Source: Knufia peltigerae
Lineage: Eukaryota > Ascomycota > Eurotiomycetes > Chaetothyriales > Trichomeriaceae
DNA length: 64,000 nt
Assembly: GCA_030247855.1 (NCBI GenBank)
Contig: JAPDRN010000005.1
Span: 496,001 to 560,000 of the forward strand
Reading direction: 5' to 3'
Under the pieces are notes generated by a model, which searched no databases, had not been told where the DNA came from, and was given only the letters and a program-made list of their open reading frames with translations. The translations under genes and the position numbers were made by a program. Shown here piece after piece: positions 31,172 to 41,076 of this stretch (position 1 is its first letter; each line of letters begins with the position of its first letter).

Positions 31172-31596
31172 GAAAATTAAAAAAGGCGGTGGGAATAAGA
31201 GAGGCGGGGAGAACAAGAACACCACGAAGGTGAGGTGAGATTATGAAGTGTCGGACATGATATACAAGATTCTGGTGAACGAGGTGAGCGCGCACAGGAA
31301 AGGCCGGAGCGTGAATTTGATTCTGGAATACGGCAGAATATGTAGTTTGGATACGGCGTAGGAGGCGAATTGACGGAGGTGACGGCTGAGAGATGTTGAC
31401 CAGGAGAATTGGTCAGCTGATGGGCCTATCGGTGAATTTTGTTCTGTTGGTGGCAGAGACTCGTGGGATGGTTGGACAAAAAGTCAAGACTCGATGATAG
31501 ATGTCGAAAAGGAATCAACGGTCAGGAGGGTTGAGAAGTTGAACAGGGGATCACAAATTCGTGGGTGGTGGTTTGTTGTTGATTGGTGGGAAATTG

Positions 31597-31619
31597 ATTG
31601 TTGTTGTTGTTGTTGTTGT
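31597..31619. repeat. (TTG)n trinucleotide microsatellite
   Basis: About seven TTG units lie in the upstream region of the UCS gene, about 425 bases from its start. On the transcribed minus strand they read as CAA repeats. Confidence 0.85.
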
Positions 31620-32510
31620 CTTTCTCTCAGAGGGAGTGACAAGTTGGAGGCAGTAGACGATGGAGGCCTGTATTGTACTGTGCAATGTGAAGAAGCCGGA
31701 GTCTGTGGTGTGTAGTCTGTAGGCGATGGTGACCACGTGAATGTTAAAAAGAAAAAAAAGAAAATTCTTTGGATTTGTACGGCCGAAGAAAAATGGGAAC
31801 GAGGTGGATGGATGCGTGGGGAGGAAAGTCGGTAGAGGAACAGTTGAAAGAGAGGAACAAGCAAGTGTGTTATGGGTGACAAATTGCATGACATGTGCAA
31901 TTTTTATAATTAGGAGGGAGGGAGGGAGTAATACGGACTACGGAGTATTTAGACATTGTCCTGTAAAACCGAGGGAGGATTGTTGGGATTGTGATATTGA
32001 TTAGGGATTCCGTACAAAAGAGTCTTTTCCATACCCAAAACTACAATGTATTTAACAGCATTAATATAATACTCTACGGAGTAATTCTGCAATTTTATTT
32101 TTCCAACGTTGATATTTGGTTGGTGCATGTGGCCAACAAATACAAGTCATTCATTGGTCCTTTATAAAGTATTTCCGTAACCTTAAGCACGTATAGTTAA
32201 ATCTTCCAGGCACTCCGTTTAGGTACTTGATGCCTAGATCTCTAGGCTACTAATAGGCAGATATTAGTGGCACTCTGTACTCTGTACCACAGACACCTTT
32301 GATGGTACTTTTTATTAGGCTAGAAACGCTTGATACAAAGGAGTACAATACTCGACAACCACCTTTAGGTACTTTGACGACCTCAATCACTACTTAATTG
32401 TCTGCAAAGGATTTTAATATTTAATACTTTCATCTGGGAAATAAATTTACCTGTACTATCTACACTCCAAATGATCATTCTTTCTTTTGTCGATTCACCT
32501 CTGGCATAAC

Positions 32511-32567
32511 CTCAACAACAACAACAACAACAACAACATCATCATCATCATCATCATCATCATCACT
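32511..32567 (+). repeat. (CAA)n followed by (CAT)n in the tfb4 leader
   Basis: About eight to nine CAA units are followed directly by about nine CAT units, ending about 35 bases before the tfb4 ATG at 32604. The position makes them part of the likely 5' untranslated region. Confidence 0.85.
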
Positions 32568-32603
32568 CCATCATCATCTCAACCACACTGGACCAATATC
32601 AAT

Positions 32604-34100
32604 ATGAATGCCGTAGATGCTTCTGACCATTTTGAAAAACCATCTCAAGGTGAGTTCAGATACATGAGAACCCCCTCAATCATCATTCATACCCTTGACA
32701 AACACACCACACACATACACACACACACTCTCTCTCTCTCCTTATGTGGCCTCATGTCTTGTCTCTTCTCCAGAAGCTACCATCCTCATCTTCAATTCTC
32801 TGACGAGGCTGAACCCTAACAAACTATTGAACAATCAGAACAATCACCATCTCTCTTGACCATCATCCTCGACACCAACCCGGCAGCATGGTCTCTGTTG
32901 TCTCACACCCTCAGCTTCTCAAGCGCCGTCGCCAATCTTTTGGTTTTTGTCAATGCCCACCTCGCGGCAAACTACACCAACAAAGTCGCCGTCATCGCCT
33001 CACATTGTGACAAGGCTCAATGGTTATACCCATCTCCTACCGAACAAAAACCACCTCGATCACAACGACCACAACGACAAAACAAAGATGGAGATCGAAA
33101 TGATGATTTCGAGCCATCCAAACGTCTCAAATTGAATCTCAAACCTCCTACGAAACCATCACCCTTGAACACTGAAGACACCACCTCCACCTCAGAAGGC
33201 AACAAATACAGACCTTTCCGTCTCGTCGAACAAGAACTCATCCAAAATCTCACCACCCTTCTCAACACCACCACCCCGACCTCGGTCTCCAGCAGCACGT
33301 CGACCATGATCGCTGGGGCACTGACCCTCGCCTTGTCACATATCAATCGTGAATCCATCTCCCACGCGGAATCACTCATCGGAAGTAGTACCAACGCGGC
33401 TGCATCCAACACCGGTGGTGGCGCCACCGGTCTCGAAGCGTCGACAGATCCCGGGTCGGCAGCATCCTCTCTACAATCTCGTATCCTTTTAATCTCGGCG
33501 TCACCGTCCACCGATCTGGCACACCAATACATCCCCATCATGAATGCCATTTTCGCTTGTCAACGTTTATCGATCCCGATTGATATTCTTCAACTTCCTC
33601 TTCCCGGTGCCTCCTCCTCCTCCTCCTCAAATCAAAAACGAGACCTAAACACCACGACCACGACGACATCATCATCATCATCCGATTCGACGGTGTTTCT
33701 ACAACAAGCCGCCGACGCCACACACGGCATTTTTATACCCGTCCAACTACCGACGTCGAGCTCGACATCCTCCAAAACGCCATCCAAAACATCACAGTCG
33801 TCCGCGTCACATGCCTTCCTCACCTACCTCCTCCTCTCGTTCCTCCCGAGCCCCACGACGCGGGCCCGACACTTGATCCTCCCGACGCGCATCGACGTCG
33901 ACTTCCGGGCCGCTTGCTTCTGTCACCGCGACGTCGTCAGCGTCGGCTTCGTCTGCAGCATTTGCCTGAGCATCTTTTGCTCCGTGCCGGACAACGGGGA
34001 CTGCCTCACCTGCGGCACCCACCTGACCGTCGGCCACTACGGCGCCAGGCCCGTGGTAGTGGCGAAAAGGTCAAAGAAGAAACAGACCGCGGCCCGGTGA
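32604..34100 (+). CDS. tfb4: TFIIH core subunit Tfb4 (p34)
   Basis: Two exons, 32604-32649 and 32839-34100, encode 435 aa. The 189-nt intron has donor GTGAGT and acceptor ATCAG with a CTAAC branch site about 20 bases upstream, and splicing gives KPSQEQSPSLLTIILDTNPA. The vWA-like fold is shown by SLLTIILDTNPAAW, VFVNAHLAANYTNKVAVIAS, MIAGALTLALSHINR, SRILLISAS and QYIPIMNAIFACQRLSIPID. The C-terminal zinc finger is CSICLSIFCSVPDNGDCLTC with the preceding CFCHRD. The subunit binds Ssl1/p44 in core TFIIH, for transcription initiation and nucleotide excision repair. Low-complexity Ser/Thr inserts (about residues 85-115, 260-285 and 305-325) lengthen it relative to yeast. The GC-rich 3' end contrasts with the AT-rich upstream DNA. 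Confidence 0.95.
32700..32741 (+). repeat. (AC)n(TC)n dinucleotide repeat in tfb4 intron 1
   Basis: A CACACATACACACACACA run followed by CTCTCTCTCTC lies inside the first intron of tfb4, which is longer than most introns in this window. Confidence 0.8.
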
Positions 34101-34552
34101 GCAAAGTTTGCATGCAAACCTTCCTGTGTCCCATCTAAACCGATGATTGTATAACAAATAGCAATAATCAAATTATCCTTCAGCCAAGTCAAGATTTGGA
34201 AACCAGAAAAACACAAGAAACCAAACAGCATAATCATCTAGTCGATACATTCATGTAGGAATATCATTATTTGTATTCGGTGTTTGGAGTTACTTAGGTA
34301 CCTCGCGTTTCAAGAGGACTATTTAGGACTGCCTGGTGATTTGTCCACCCTTTACCGTCTGTTCAGCTTCATCGTGGTGTGGTGTATCTCTAGGGCATCA
34401 CCGGCGTTGTGGATATTCTGATCATCTCCTCCCTTTACTCATTCTCCATACTCTCACAAAATCGGTTTCTGGAGCAGCTTGTATCGACATCGATCTTTCC
34501 GAAAGGCAAATCTGTTCTTGTCCGTGGCTGGTTCGTCCTCAACATTGGAAAA
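34101..34552. other. Convergent 3' region between tfb4 and the taspase gene
   Basis: About 450 AT-rich bases hold both 3' ends. No coding sequence is supported. Confidence 0.4.
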
Positions 34553-36070
34553 TCATGGCATCCAGGAACGTGCCACCCGTCCACCTTGTGCCACTGAGCC
34601 GTTGCCCCTGCTTCGTGACATGGTGCAAACAGGCTTGCGTTCTTCGGAATGCATTGACGCTAGAGCGAAGGAATCTGTGTTGTGTCCGAAATAGAAGTAG
34701 ATTCCGTCTCGGGTCTTCTTGACCGCCAGAATCCCAATCGCACCAAGGCAAGGACTGTTGACAACTCCTGGGTGTTGCATAAACTCTCGCGTGATCATAG
34801 CGTAGAGTGCTTCGTCCTCGTTGCACCGCTCGAGGCGTCCGTCTTTCTTTCTCATCGAAGAGTAAACCCGTTCAGCTGCTGTAGCCGCAGCCGTTGTAGT
34901 TGCCATATGTTCACCAGTGCCACTCGTCACTGTGGCGACAGCCGTGTGGGAAATGTCCTCTGGGTCGACAGGGATAACTGCAGTCCCGACCCCTACAAGC
35001 GCTGCTGGGCCACATCGGCCTTTGTGCTTCATTCCTATACCCCCTGAAGACGAGCCCGCAGCTAGTCGACCGAAGCAGTCGATTGCAATGGCACCAACAG
35101 TGTCTGTAATATCGTCCTCTCGTCCTGCATCTCCATCGTCATGCTCGCCAGTTGTCGGACATGGTCCTGAAGTCGGTAATACCTTTTGGCCGTCCGTCAG
35201 TCCATCGAACCGGCCACTCAGTTTCTGCCGCTTAGGAGGGGATGCCAGCCATTGGAGGTTGTCATCGACGCCAGAGTCATTGTCGTCTTCAATTTCTGAA
35301 CGCGGGATCGCTCTTCTGCTTGATCTCATGCCTCCTGCCTCGTCGTCTGCTCGGCTACTAGCGAGTGCTTTAACACTGGTGGGCACGTCTTGATCGGGTT
35401 CGATGAATGTGGAGTGAGACGGTAGACTCGGTCGTCGTTCAAGGGAAGGTGTCTGGGTTGTTGCAGAGGCTCTGCTAGACTTGGGAGAAATCGATAACAG
35501 CCTGCCCCCAACTCTCTGCTCTGGAGATTGGTTCATGGCAGACCTGTCTTCTACGTCCTGTAGGTCTCTTTTCCACCGAAGCCAGCGATCGCGAGCGTTG
35601 TTTGACACAAGGAAGTCAGGTGGTAGTATAGGAAGACCTTTGTCGTGAGCAAAATCAGTAGCTCCTGCTCCAACAAGAAGATTTGGTGGGACGCGTTGAA
35701 GCGATAAAGGCTTGATCGATTCGTCAAGGACTAGTCGGGCTGCCGCGATGGGGTTCTTGACCTGAGACATAGCACCAACCGCACCACTGCGGCCCATATG
35801 ATCGACCATTGTTGCGTCACACTCGACGATACCGTCCATGGTCAAATTGCTACCGTAGCCGGCATTTGTAATCTCTTTATCTTCGAGGAGCCTTATGGCC
35901 ATTTCAACAGCATCGGTGGCATTGCCCCCATTTTTCAAGATCGCCATTGCGACCAACGCAGCATCATTAACGGCAGCCAGGTGAGATTTTTCATTCTGTC
36001 GACTGTGAAACCCCGCTCCGGCATGAATGAAGATGGCACAAAGGTCGCCACCCTCACGTCTTCGAGGCAT
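34553..36070 (-). CDS. Taspase-like threonine aspartase (Ntn hydrolase)
   Basis: A single 505-aa exon from the ATG at 36070; codons upstream lack an ATG. The N-terminal part shows the asparaginase-2/taspase fold: CAIFIHAGAGFHSRQNEKSH, AAVNDAALVAMAILKNGGNA, NAGYGSNLTMDGIVECDATM and GRSGAVGAMSQVKNPIAAAR. After a disordered insert (about residues 180-325) comes ITDTVGAIAIDCFGRLAAGS, in which the Thr of DTVG is the predicted nucleophile released by autocleavage after Asp. SSGGIGMKHKGRCGPAALVG and TVTSGTGEHMATTTAAATAA complete the active-site region. Family members cleave after Asp in target proteins, or hydrolyse isoaspartyl or asparaginyl bonds; taspase 1 is the closer fit. Substrates here are unknown. 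It is head-to-head with arp3, about 1 kb apart. Confidence 0.9.
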   Translation of the reverse strand: MPRRREGGDLCAIFIHAGAGFHSRQNEKSHLAAVNDAALVAMAILKNGGNATDAVEMAIRLLEDKEITNAGYGSNLTMDGIVECDATMVDHMGRSGAVGAMSQVKNPIAAARLVLDESIKPLSLQRVPPNLLVGAGATDFAHDKGLPILPPDFLVSNNARDRWLRWKRDLQDVEDRSAMNQSPEQRVGGRLLSISPKSSRASATTQTPSLERRPSLPSHSTFIEPDQDVPTSVKALASSRADDEAGGMRSSRRAIPRSEIEDDNDSGVDDNLQWLASPPKRQKLSGRFDGLTDGQKVLPTSGPCPTTGEHDDGDAGREDDITDTVGAIAIDCFGRLAAGSSSGGIGMKHKGRCGPAALVGVGTAVIPVDPEDISHTAVATVTSGTGEHMATTTAAATAAERVYSSMRKKDGRLERCNEDEALYAMITREFMQHPGVVNSPCLGAIGILAVKKTRDGIYFYFGHNTDSFALASMHSEERKPVCTMSRSRGNGSVAQGGRVARSWMP

Positions 36071-37031
36071 TGAATTGTGCCGGTGGTCCAAGACATAAAG
36101 CAAGCGGTTTGAAATAGTTTATTTCCTTTCGTGGAAACTGAAATGAAGAGTCTTCGAGAGAGAGAATTTTAGGATGAGAGTATTGGGACACGCATGTTGC
36201 GATGAGAGAAACTTGGATTGGTGGACAGTGTAAGATAGATCAAAGGATGTGGTGAAGTTCGAAGAACACTGAAGTCAATGACTCGAATGAATAATAGAAG
36301 ACGCGAACCCTGCGCCGCGTGAATGAATGCGGTTGTAGAATGCTGAGAAGCAGATTGACTAGAAAGAAGGATACAAGGAGAGGACCACCTGGGCGGTAAA
36401 GAGAGGTGCTGGTTTATCAGAACACACGATTCATAGAAACAAAGTGACAAACATATCAGCAAGACGTGAGTGCTTGTTTGTTGGCAGGCAGACCACAGGA
36501 GCGACTTAGGCTCTTGCCCTCTCAACGGCCGCCCTCCTCATCCATTGTCATTTAGCACCTTTCGCAAAGGCGGCTGCAACTGAGCGTAAGGAATAGGGAC
36601 GGCAGTGACTACGGAGTAAAAGGAGGACAGTATTGAATCATTGAAGCCTTGGGCGCCAAGCAGCAGTAGCGACAGCCTTGTCACTGTCAGCCTTGCCAGT
36701 CTTGTGAGCCTCGTAAGCCTCAAGACAAATGCTAGAGTGACGACAGTCACGTGTCTGGATGCCACCAGCCCAAGCCCACCATTAGCGTTGCCGGCACTGA
36801 ACTCGTCCTCGCAGCCATCTCACTGTCGCTCAATCAGCCATATTGAAGCTGCCTGTGACCTCCAGTCCACCACAATTTGCGGCCGGTTGAAAGCCTGCAC
36901 ACTCCCTTTGTACCGCCTTTTTGTTGCCATGACCAGTATTCGCAGTCTCTGATTTCCAACGTTCACTTCGGCCACAGCCATTGTCTGTCACCTGCGTCTC
37001 TAGTTCAGAGTCCCTCACACCAATCTGCAAC
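36071..37031. promoter_or_regulatory. Divergent upstream region of the taspase and arp3 genes
   Basis: This 960-base region separates two head-to-head genes. A TACGGAGTA motif lies at 36610-36618. No additional gene is supported, although short ORFs occur on both strands. Confidence 0.4.
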
Positions 37032-38504
37032 ATGGCGTCCCAGACGCCAGCCGTTGTCATGGACAAGTGAGTCAAACGACCGCTCTTCCAGACCCTGTGC
37101 TAACAAACCCTCAGCGGAACTGGTTTCTCAAAACTTGGTGCGCCCATTCTCCCTTGTCAATAATCACACTCGTCTGACTTGTGTGCTGTTAGGATTTGCC
37201 GGAAACGATGCTCCTTCATGGGTGTTCCCTACAGCCATTGCGATGAAAGGTCCAGGAGGTGGAGCCGCAGGGTCAGGTTCAGGGAGACCAGCTCCAGCCA
37301 ACAAACCCTCGTACCTCACCGGTGGTGCTGGTCCAAGTTCGAATCTGGCAGCAAAACGTGGAACAGAAGACCTTGACTTCTTCATTGGGGATGAGGCACT
37401 CGCAGCATCTGGTGGCCCTGGTTACAGCATAAACTATCCCATCAGGCATGGACAGATAGAAAACTGGGATTATATGGAACGATTCTGGTCAAACTCCATA
37501 TTCAAATATCTACGAGTCGAGCCAGAGGACCATTACTTCTTGCTCACGGAACCGGTGAGTAAAGTTGAAGTTCCGCAAAGGTTCATTTACTGACAACGGG
37601 CCAGCCCTTAAACCCTCCTGAGAATCGCGAAAACACCGCTGAAATCATGTTCGAGTCCTTCAACTGCGCCGGCCTCTACATCGCGGTACAAGCCGTCCTA
37701 GCGTTGGCTGCGTCCTGGACATCTTCCAAAGTGGTCGACAGATCCTTGACCGGTACTGTCATTGACTCTGGTGATGGTGTTACCCACGTTATCCCGGTAG
37801 CGGAGGGTTACGTGATCGGTTCCTCGATAAAGAGTATACCAATTGCAGGTCGAGACATTACCTATTTCGTACAAAGCTTGTTACGTGACCGAGGAGAACC
37901 TGATAGCAGTTTGAAGACGGCCGAAAAGGTGAAGGAAGAGTACTGCTATGTCTGTCCGGATATCGTCAAAGAGTTTGCTCGATACGACAAGGAGCCCGAT
38001 CGTTTCCTCAAGCACACAGTCACTTCTCCTAACGGCAGATCTGTCACCATCGACGTTGGATACGAACGCTTCCTTGCACCCGAAATCTTCTTCAATCCCG
38101 AGATCTATTCTTCCGACTTCCTCACCCCACTACCTACCGTTGTCGATGGGGTTATTCAGTCGTCTCCTATCGATGTTCGCAGAGGGTTATACAAGAACAT
38201 TGTCTTGTCCGGTGGTTCGACTTTGTACAAGGACTTTGGCCGCAGGCTGCAACGAGACATTAGACATTTGGTTGATGCACGTATTCGAGCATCAGAGGTA
38301 CGAAGTGGAGGAGCGAAAAGTGGTGGCCTAGATGTACAAGTCGTCACCCACAAACGACAACGGCACGGACCGTGGTTCGGTGGAAGTCTGTTGGCATCGA
38401 CTCCGGAATTCAGGAGCTACTGCCACACAAAAGCAGAGTATGATGAGATTGGACCTAGCATCGTGCGAAGATTCGTCCTGCTTGGTGGCCCCGGGAGTTC
38501 GTAG
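37032..38504 (+). CDS. arp3: Actin-related protein 3 (Arp2/3 complex)
   Basis: Four exons, 37032-37066, 37115-37137, 37193-37554 and 37605-38504, encode 439 aa. Introns are 48, 55 and 50 nt. The second uses an unusual donor GTGCGC; the others use GTGAGT. The spliced start reads MASQTPAVVMDNGTGFSKLG then FAGNDAPSWVFPTAIA, the actin-fold phosphate-1 loop with an Arp3-type sequence. Further landmarks are KRGTEDLDFFIGDEAL, YPIRHGQIENWDYMERFW, YFLLTEPPLNPPENRENTAE, the second phosphate loop VIDSGDGVTHVIPVAEG and VLSGGSTLYKDFGRRL. A Gly/Ala/Pro-rich loop (about residues 36-60) is longer than in animals but usual in filamentous fungi. The protein seeds branched actin filaments at endocytic patches and hyphal tips. 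Confidence 0.96.
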
Positions 38505-38764
38505 ATATGATGTCTAGGTTGATATGTGGAGTACGAAAAAAGAAAGGACCTCCTTGGGCAGAAAATGAAATTCGAGTCACTTAAAGTAGAGCGAAAGTAT
38601 TCAATCCTATCAGGAAATGCTTTTCTGGCACCAATATTATTGAGCACGCCTTTTTTTTTGAGCTTCTGTGTTTGGAAGAGGGACTTTTCGTCTCGGAGAA
38701 TAGAAAGAAAGATGAGGCAGGCGTCGAACCTAAATCTGTCCGCTCTCACCCACTGTGCCTCGGA

Positions 38765-40792
38765 TTAATTTGCCTGCGGCACCCTGTTCAAAAAGCACAG
38801 CCCCTCCACGTGGCCGGTCTGGGGGAAAAAGTCGAACCCCCGGAGGCTCTCGATCTCGTACCTCCACTTCCCCGTGCCTAGGCCGGTGACGAGCATGCCG
38901 ACGTCCCTGGCCTGGGTGTGGACGTTGCAGCTCACGTAGACGACGCGGCGGGGCCCGAAGTTGCACAGCTGCCGGAGAAAGTCGACGCTGGCGCCCTTGC
39001 GGGGGGGGTCGATCACGACCAGGCTCTGGTCGGGGGGGAAGGGGACGTCGGCGAAGAGCACGTCGGCGTCGGCGGCGATGAAGCCCGCGTTGGGGATGTG
39101 GTTGAGCTTGGCGTTCTCGCGGGCCGCCTCGACCCCCATGGCGTCGATGTCGATGCCCAACACGGAGCTGAAGAGGGGCGACAGGCACACGGCGAAGAGG
39201 CCGCTCCCGCAGTACGCGTCGAGGAGGTACTTGATGGGTTTGTCGGCCGCGATCGTGGGCGGGTCCGTCGCCGTGCCGCCCGCCTGCGTCGGGGCGTCCG
39301 TGCTCGGCGGCGACGACGACGGTGTGCAGTGCTCGCGGACGTAGTTCATAAACGTGGGCAGGATGGAATTGTTGTTCTGAAAGAAGCTGTTTGCCCGCGA
39401 CACGAACGTGAAGTCGCCCACGTACTCGGTGGTGAAGTCGTGGGTGAGAGACGTGTACGTCTTGATGTCCTTGTGCGTTGGGTACGTGTACGTGATCTCG
39501 GGAGCGTCTGGGAGGCGGACGTGGTGGGATTCCTCGGTCGGTTCGGGCACAGGGATGACGGTGTAGTCACGGTCGCCTGTTCGGACTTTGCTGGCGGAAG
39601 GCGGGACGAGGGACGTCGCACGCTTAGGAGCGTCGGTCTTGGTTTTTGAGTCCGTCGTCGTCGTCGTCGTCGCCGACGGAGCGTCGCCGTTCGCGGAGGA
39701 GGACGAGGGAGACGAGGATCTTTTCATGACGCGCTTTGTGGATTCCCGGAGAAGAATGGTCACGCCGTTTTTGCGTGTCTTGTATGTCTCGTGGGCCTTT
39801 TTCCGCTCGACCGCCATGCCTTCATTGAGGATAGGTGTGCCTATGGGACACTGTTCGATGTCGAGAACCCTACGGTTCTTCGTGTGGAAGCCTATCGGAG
39901 GCGGATCGTCGGGCCAGAACTTTGGATTTCTCTTGGGAGGGCCATCGTAGTGAGGCGTAAGTTTCGTCCTGTATCCGTATTGCAGCGGTGATCCTATGGT
40001 CTCGCCGACGGGTGGGATCAGCGACGGGTCGAGGTTGGAGAAGTTTTGAAACGCCTTTTCCACGATCGTCTTCTTGTGCTTGAGTTGCTCCTCGTAGGGG
40101 ATCATCTGGAGTTGACATCCTGAACACTGTGAAAAGTATTTGCAACCCGGTGTCACACCCTCGCGCTTTGGGGACGGTCGCACAAGCTTGACAAATGACA
40201 CAAAAGTGTGCGTCGGATGTGGCTTCTGCCTGACGGTTTCCGCCAGTACTAAATCTCCCGGGACAGAAAACGGGACGACGTAGATGTGTTTCTGATCGGG
40301 AGAAAATGCCAACCCGTCGCCCGTCGATGAAAGCTCCACAATCTCGAGTTCGAGCTGTGTCCCAGGCTCCGGGGGAGTAAATGAGGAGGAGGATTTTGAG
40401 TCGTCATTCGTTTCGACCTCCACACGCTCCGATGCAGCTTTGCGCAATAGCTTCTGCGTTTCAAAGGTGAGAACTTCCTCCGGGGTGCCTTCAATCTGTG
40501 CTCGACTGAACTTCTTCCGCTTGGAAGGGTGAGCTTTCATCATCTTGAGTTTCCCTTCTATCGACGTTGCTATACTCTCCGCATCGTATTCGCCCCGCGA
40601 CGAAATATCCGGGTTTCCGCCGCGATGATTCGATGACCTCCTCTGCGACGGCACGGGTTGAGCCTCGCGAAGATATTCTTTGTAGGTCTGGACAAAAGGA
40701 TTCCAATGAATAGACCTTCTACTCGTAGACCGACCAGCAGTCAATGGAAAGAAATGAAGACCTTTTCTAGATACTTGTCGCCCTATCAACAT
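38765..40792 (-). CDS. trm2: tRNA (uracil-54-C5)-methyltransferase Trm2
   Basis: A single 675-aa exon. The first about 35 residues are basic and Ser-rich (GRQVSRKGLHFFPLTAGRST), resembling a mitochondrial presequence. A TRAM domain follows (PGTQLELEIVELSSTGDGLA to VPFSVPGDLVLAET). Next is a Cys-rich block (CKYFSQCSGCQLQMIPYEEQ) of the kind that binds an iron-sulfur cluster in RumA relatives. The class I methyltransferase core has LLDAYCGSGLFAVCLS for S-adenosylmethionine, VVIDPPRKGASVDFLRQL, the catalytic Cys in VVYVSCNVHTQARDVG and the general base Glu in GHVEGLCFLNR. A disordered Thr/Ser/Lys insert (about residues 345-405) includes a (GTC)n-encoded run. The enzyme makes ribothymidine at position 54 of tRNA. 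The 3' part of the gene is markedly GC-rich. Confidence 0.94.
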   Translation of the reverse strand: MLIGRQVSRKGLHFFPLTAGRSTSRRSIHWNPFVQTYKEYLREAQPVPSQRRSSNHRGGNPDISSRGEYDAESIATSIEGKLKMMKAHPSKRKKFSRAQIEGTPEEVLTFETQKLLRKAASERVEVETNDDSKSSSSFTPPEPGTQLELEIVELSSTGDGLAFSPDQKHIYVVPFSVPGDLVLAETVRQKPHPTHTFVSFVKLVRPSPKREGVTPGCKYFSQCSGCQLQMIPYEEQLKHKKTIVEKAFQNFSNLDPSLIPPVGETIGSPLQYGYRTKLTPHYDGPPKRNPKFWPDDPPPIGFHTKNRRVLDIEQCPIGTPILNEGMAVERKKAHETYKTRKNGVTILLRESTKRVMKRSSSPSSSSANGDAPSATTTTTTDSKTKTDAPKRATSLVPPSASKVRTGDRDYTVIPVPEPTEESHHVRLPDAPEITYTYPTHKDIKTYTSLTHDFTTEYVGDFTFVSRANSFFQNNNSILPTFMNYVREHCTPSSSPPSTDAPTQAGGTATDPPTIAADKPIKYLLDAYCGSGLFAVCLSPLFSSVLGIDIDAMGVEAARENAKLNHIPNAGFIAADADVLFADVPFPPDQSLVVIDPPRKGASVDFLRQLCNFGPRRVVYVSCNVHTQARDVGMLVTGLGTGKWRYEIESLRGFDFFPQTGHVEGLCFLNRVPQAN

Positions 40793-41076
40793 AGAGCCAA
40801 TTGTTTATTGCTTCGACTCCATAGATGAATAGGACTAGGACCGTGTTTAACAAAACCAATTCTCTAGGACTTGAAGGCTCGGGGGAAAAAATCTCAGTCA
40901 CGTGCAAGACACTAAGGAGTGTCTAGCTGTATGTGGAATGGTCGCTCTTCAGCCCTGAATCTCCTCGCGAATCAAAACACGCGTTTTGCACATCACTTTC
41001 TCTACCAGTTTATCACCTCGGAAACACCTCGAGGAGACCTCAACATTCGATCAGTATGGGTATCGCGGTCTGATCG

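Larger units (their letters stand above)
31172..32603. promoter_or_regulatory. 1.4-kb divergent upstream region of UCS and tfb4 genes
   Basis: This AT-rich region separates two divergent starts and is rich in simple repeats: (TTG)n at 31597-31619, GGGA repeats near 31911-31928, and CAA/CAT arrays just before the tfb4 start. TACGGAGTA motifs lie at 31939-31947 and 32075-32083. ORFs here are short and low-complexity. No further gene is seen. Confidence 0.45.

Noticed and set aside
36071..37031. The repeated GTGAGCCTCGTAAGCCTC-like sequence near 36700 as a mobile-element terminus
   Set aside because: The GCCTTG/CAGCCTTG similarity is short and imperfect, with no terminal inverted repeats, target-site duplication or transposase.
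38918..39649. A 243-codon + strand ORF opposite trm2
   Set aside because: It lies wholly antisense to the conserved Trm2 catalytic domain in very GC-rich DNA, where stop codons are rare, and its Val/Arg/Gly-rich product has no family features.
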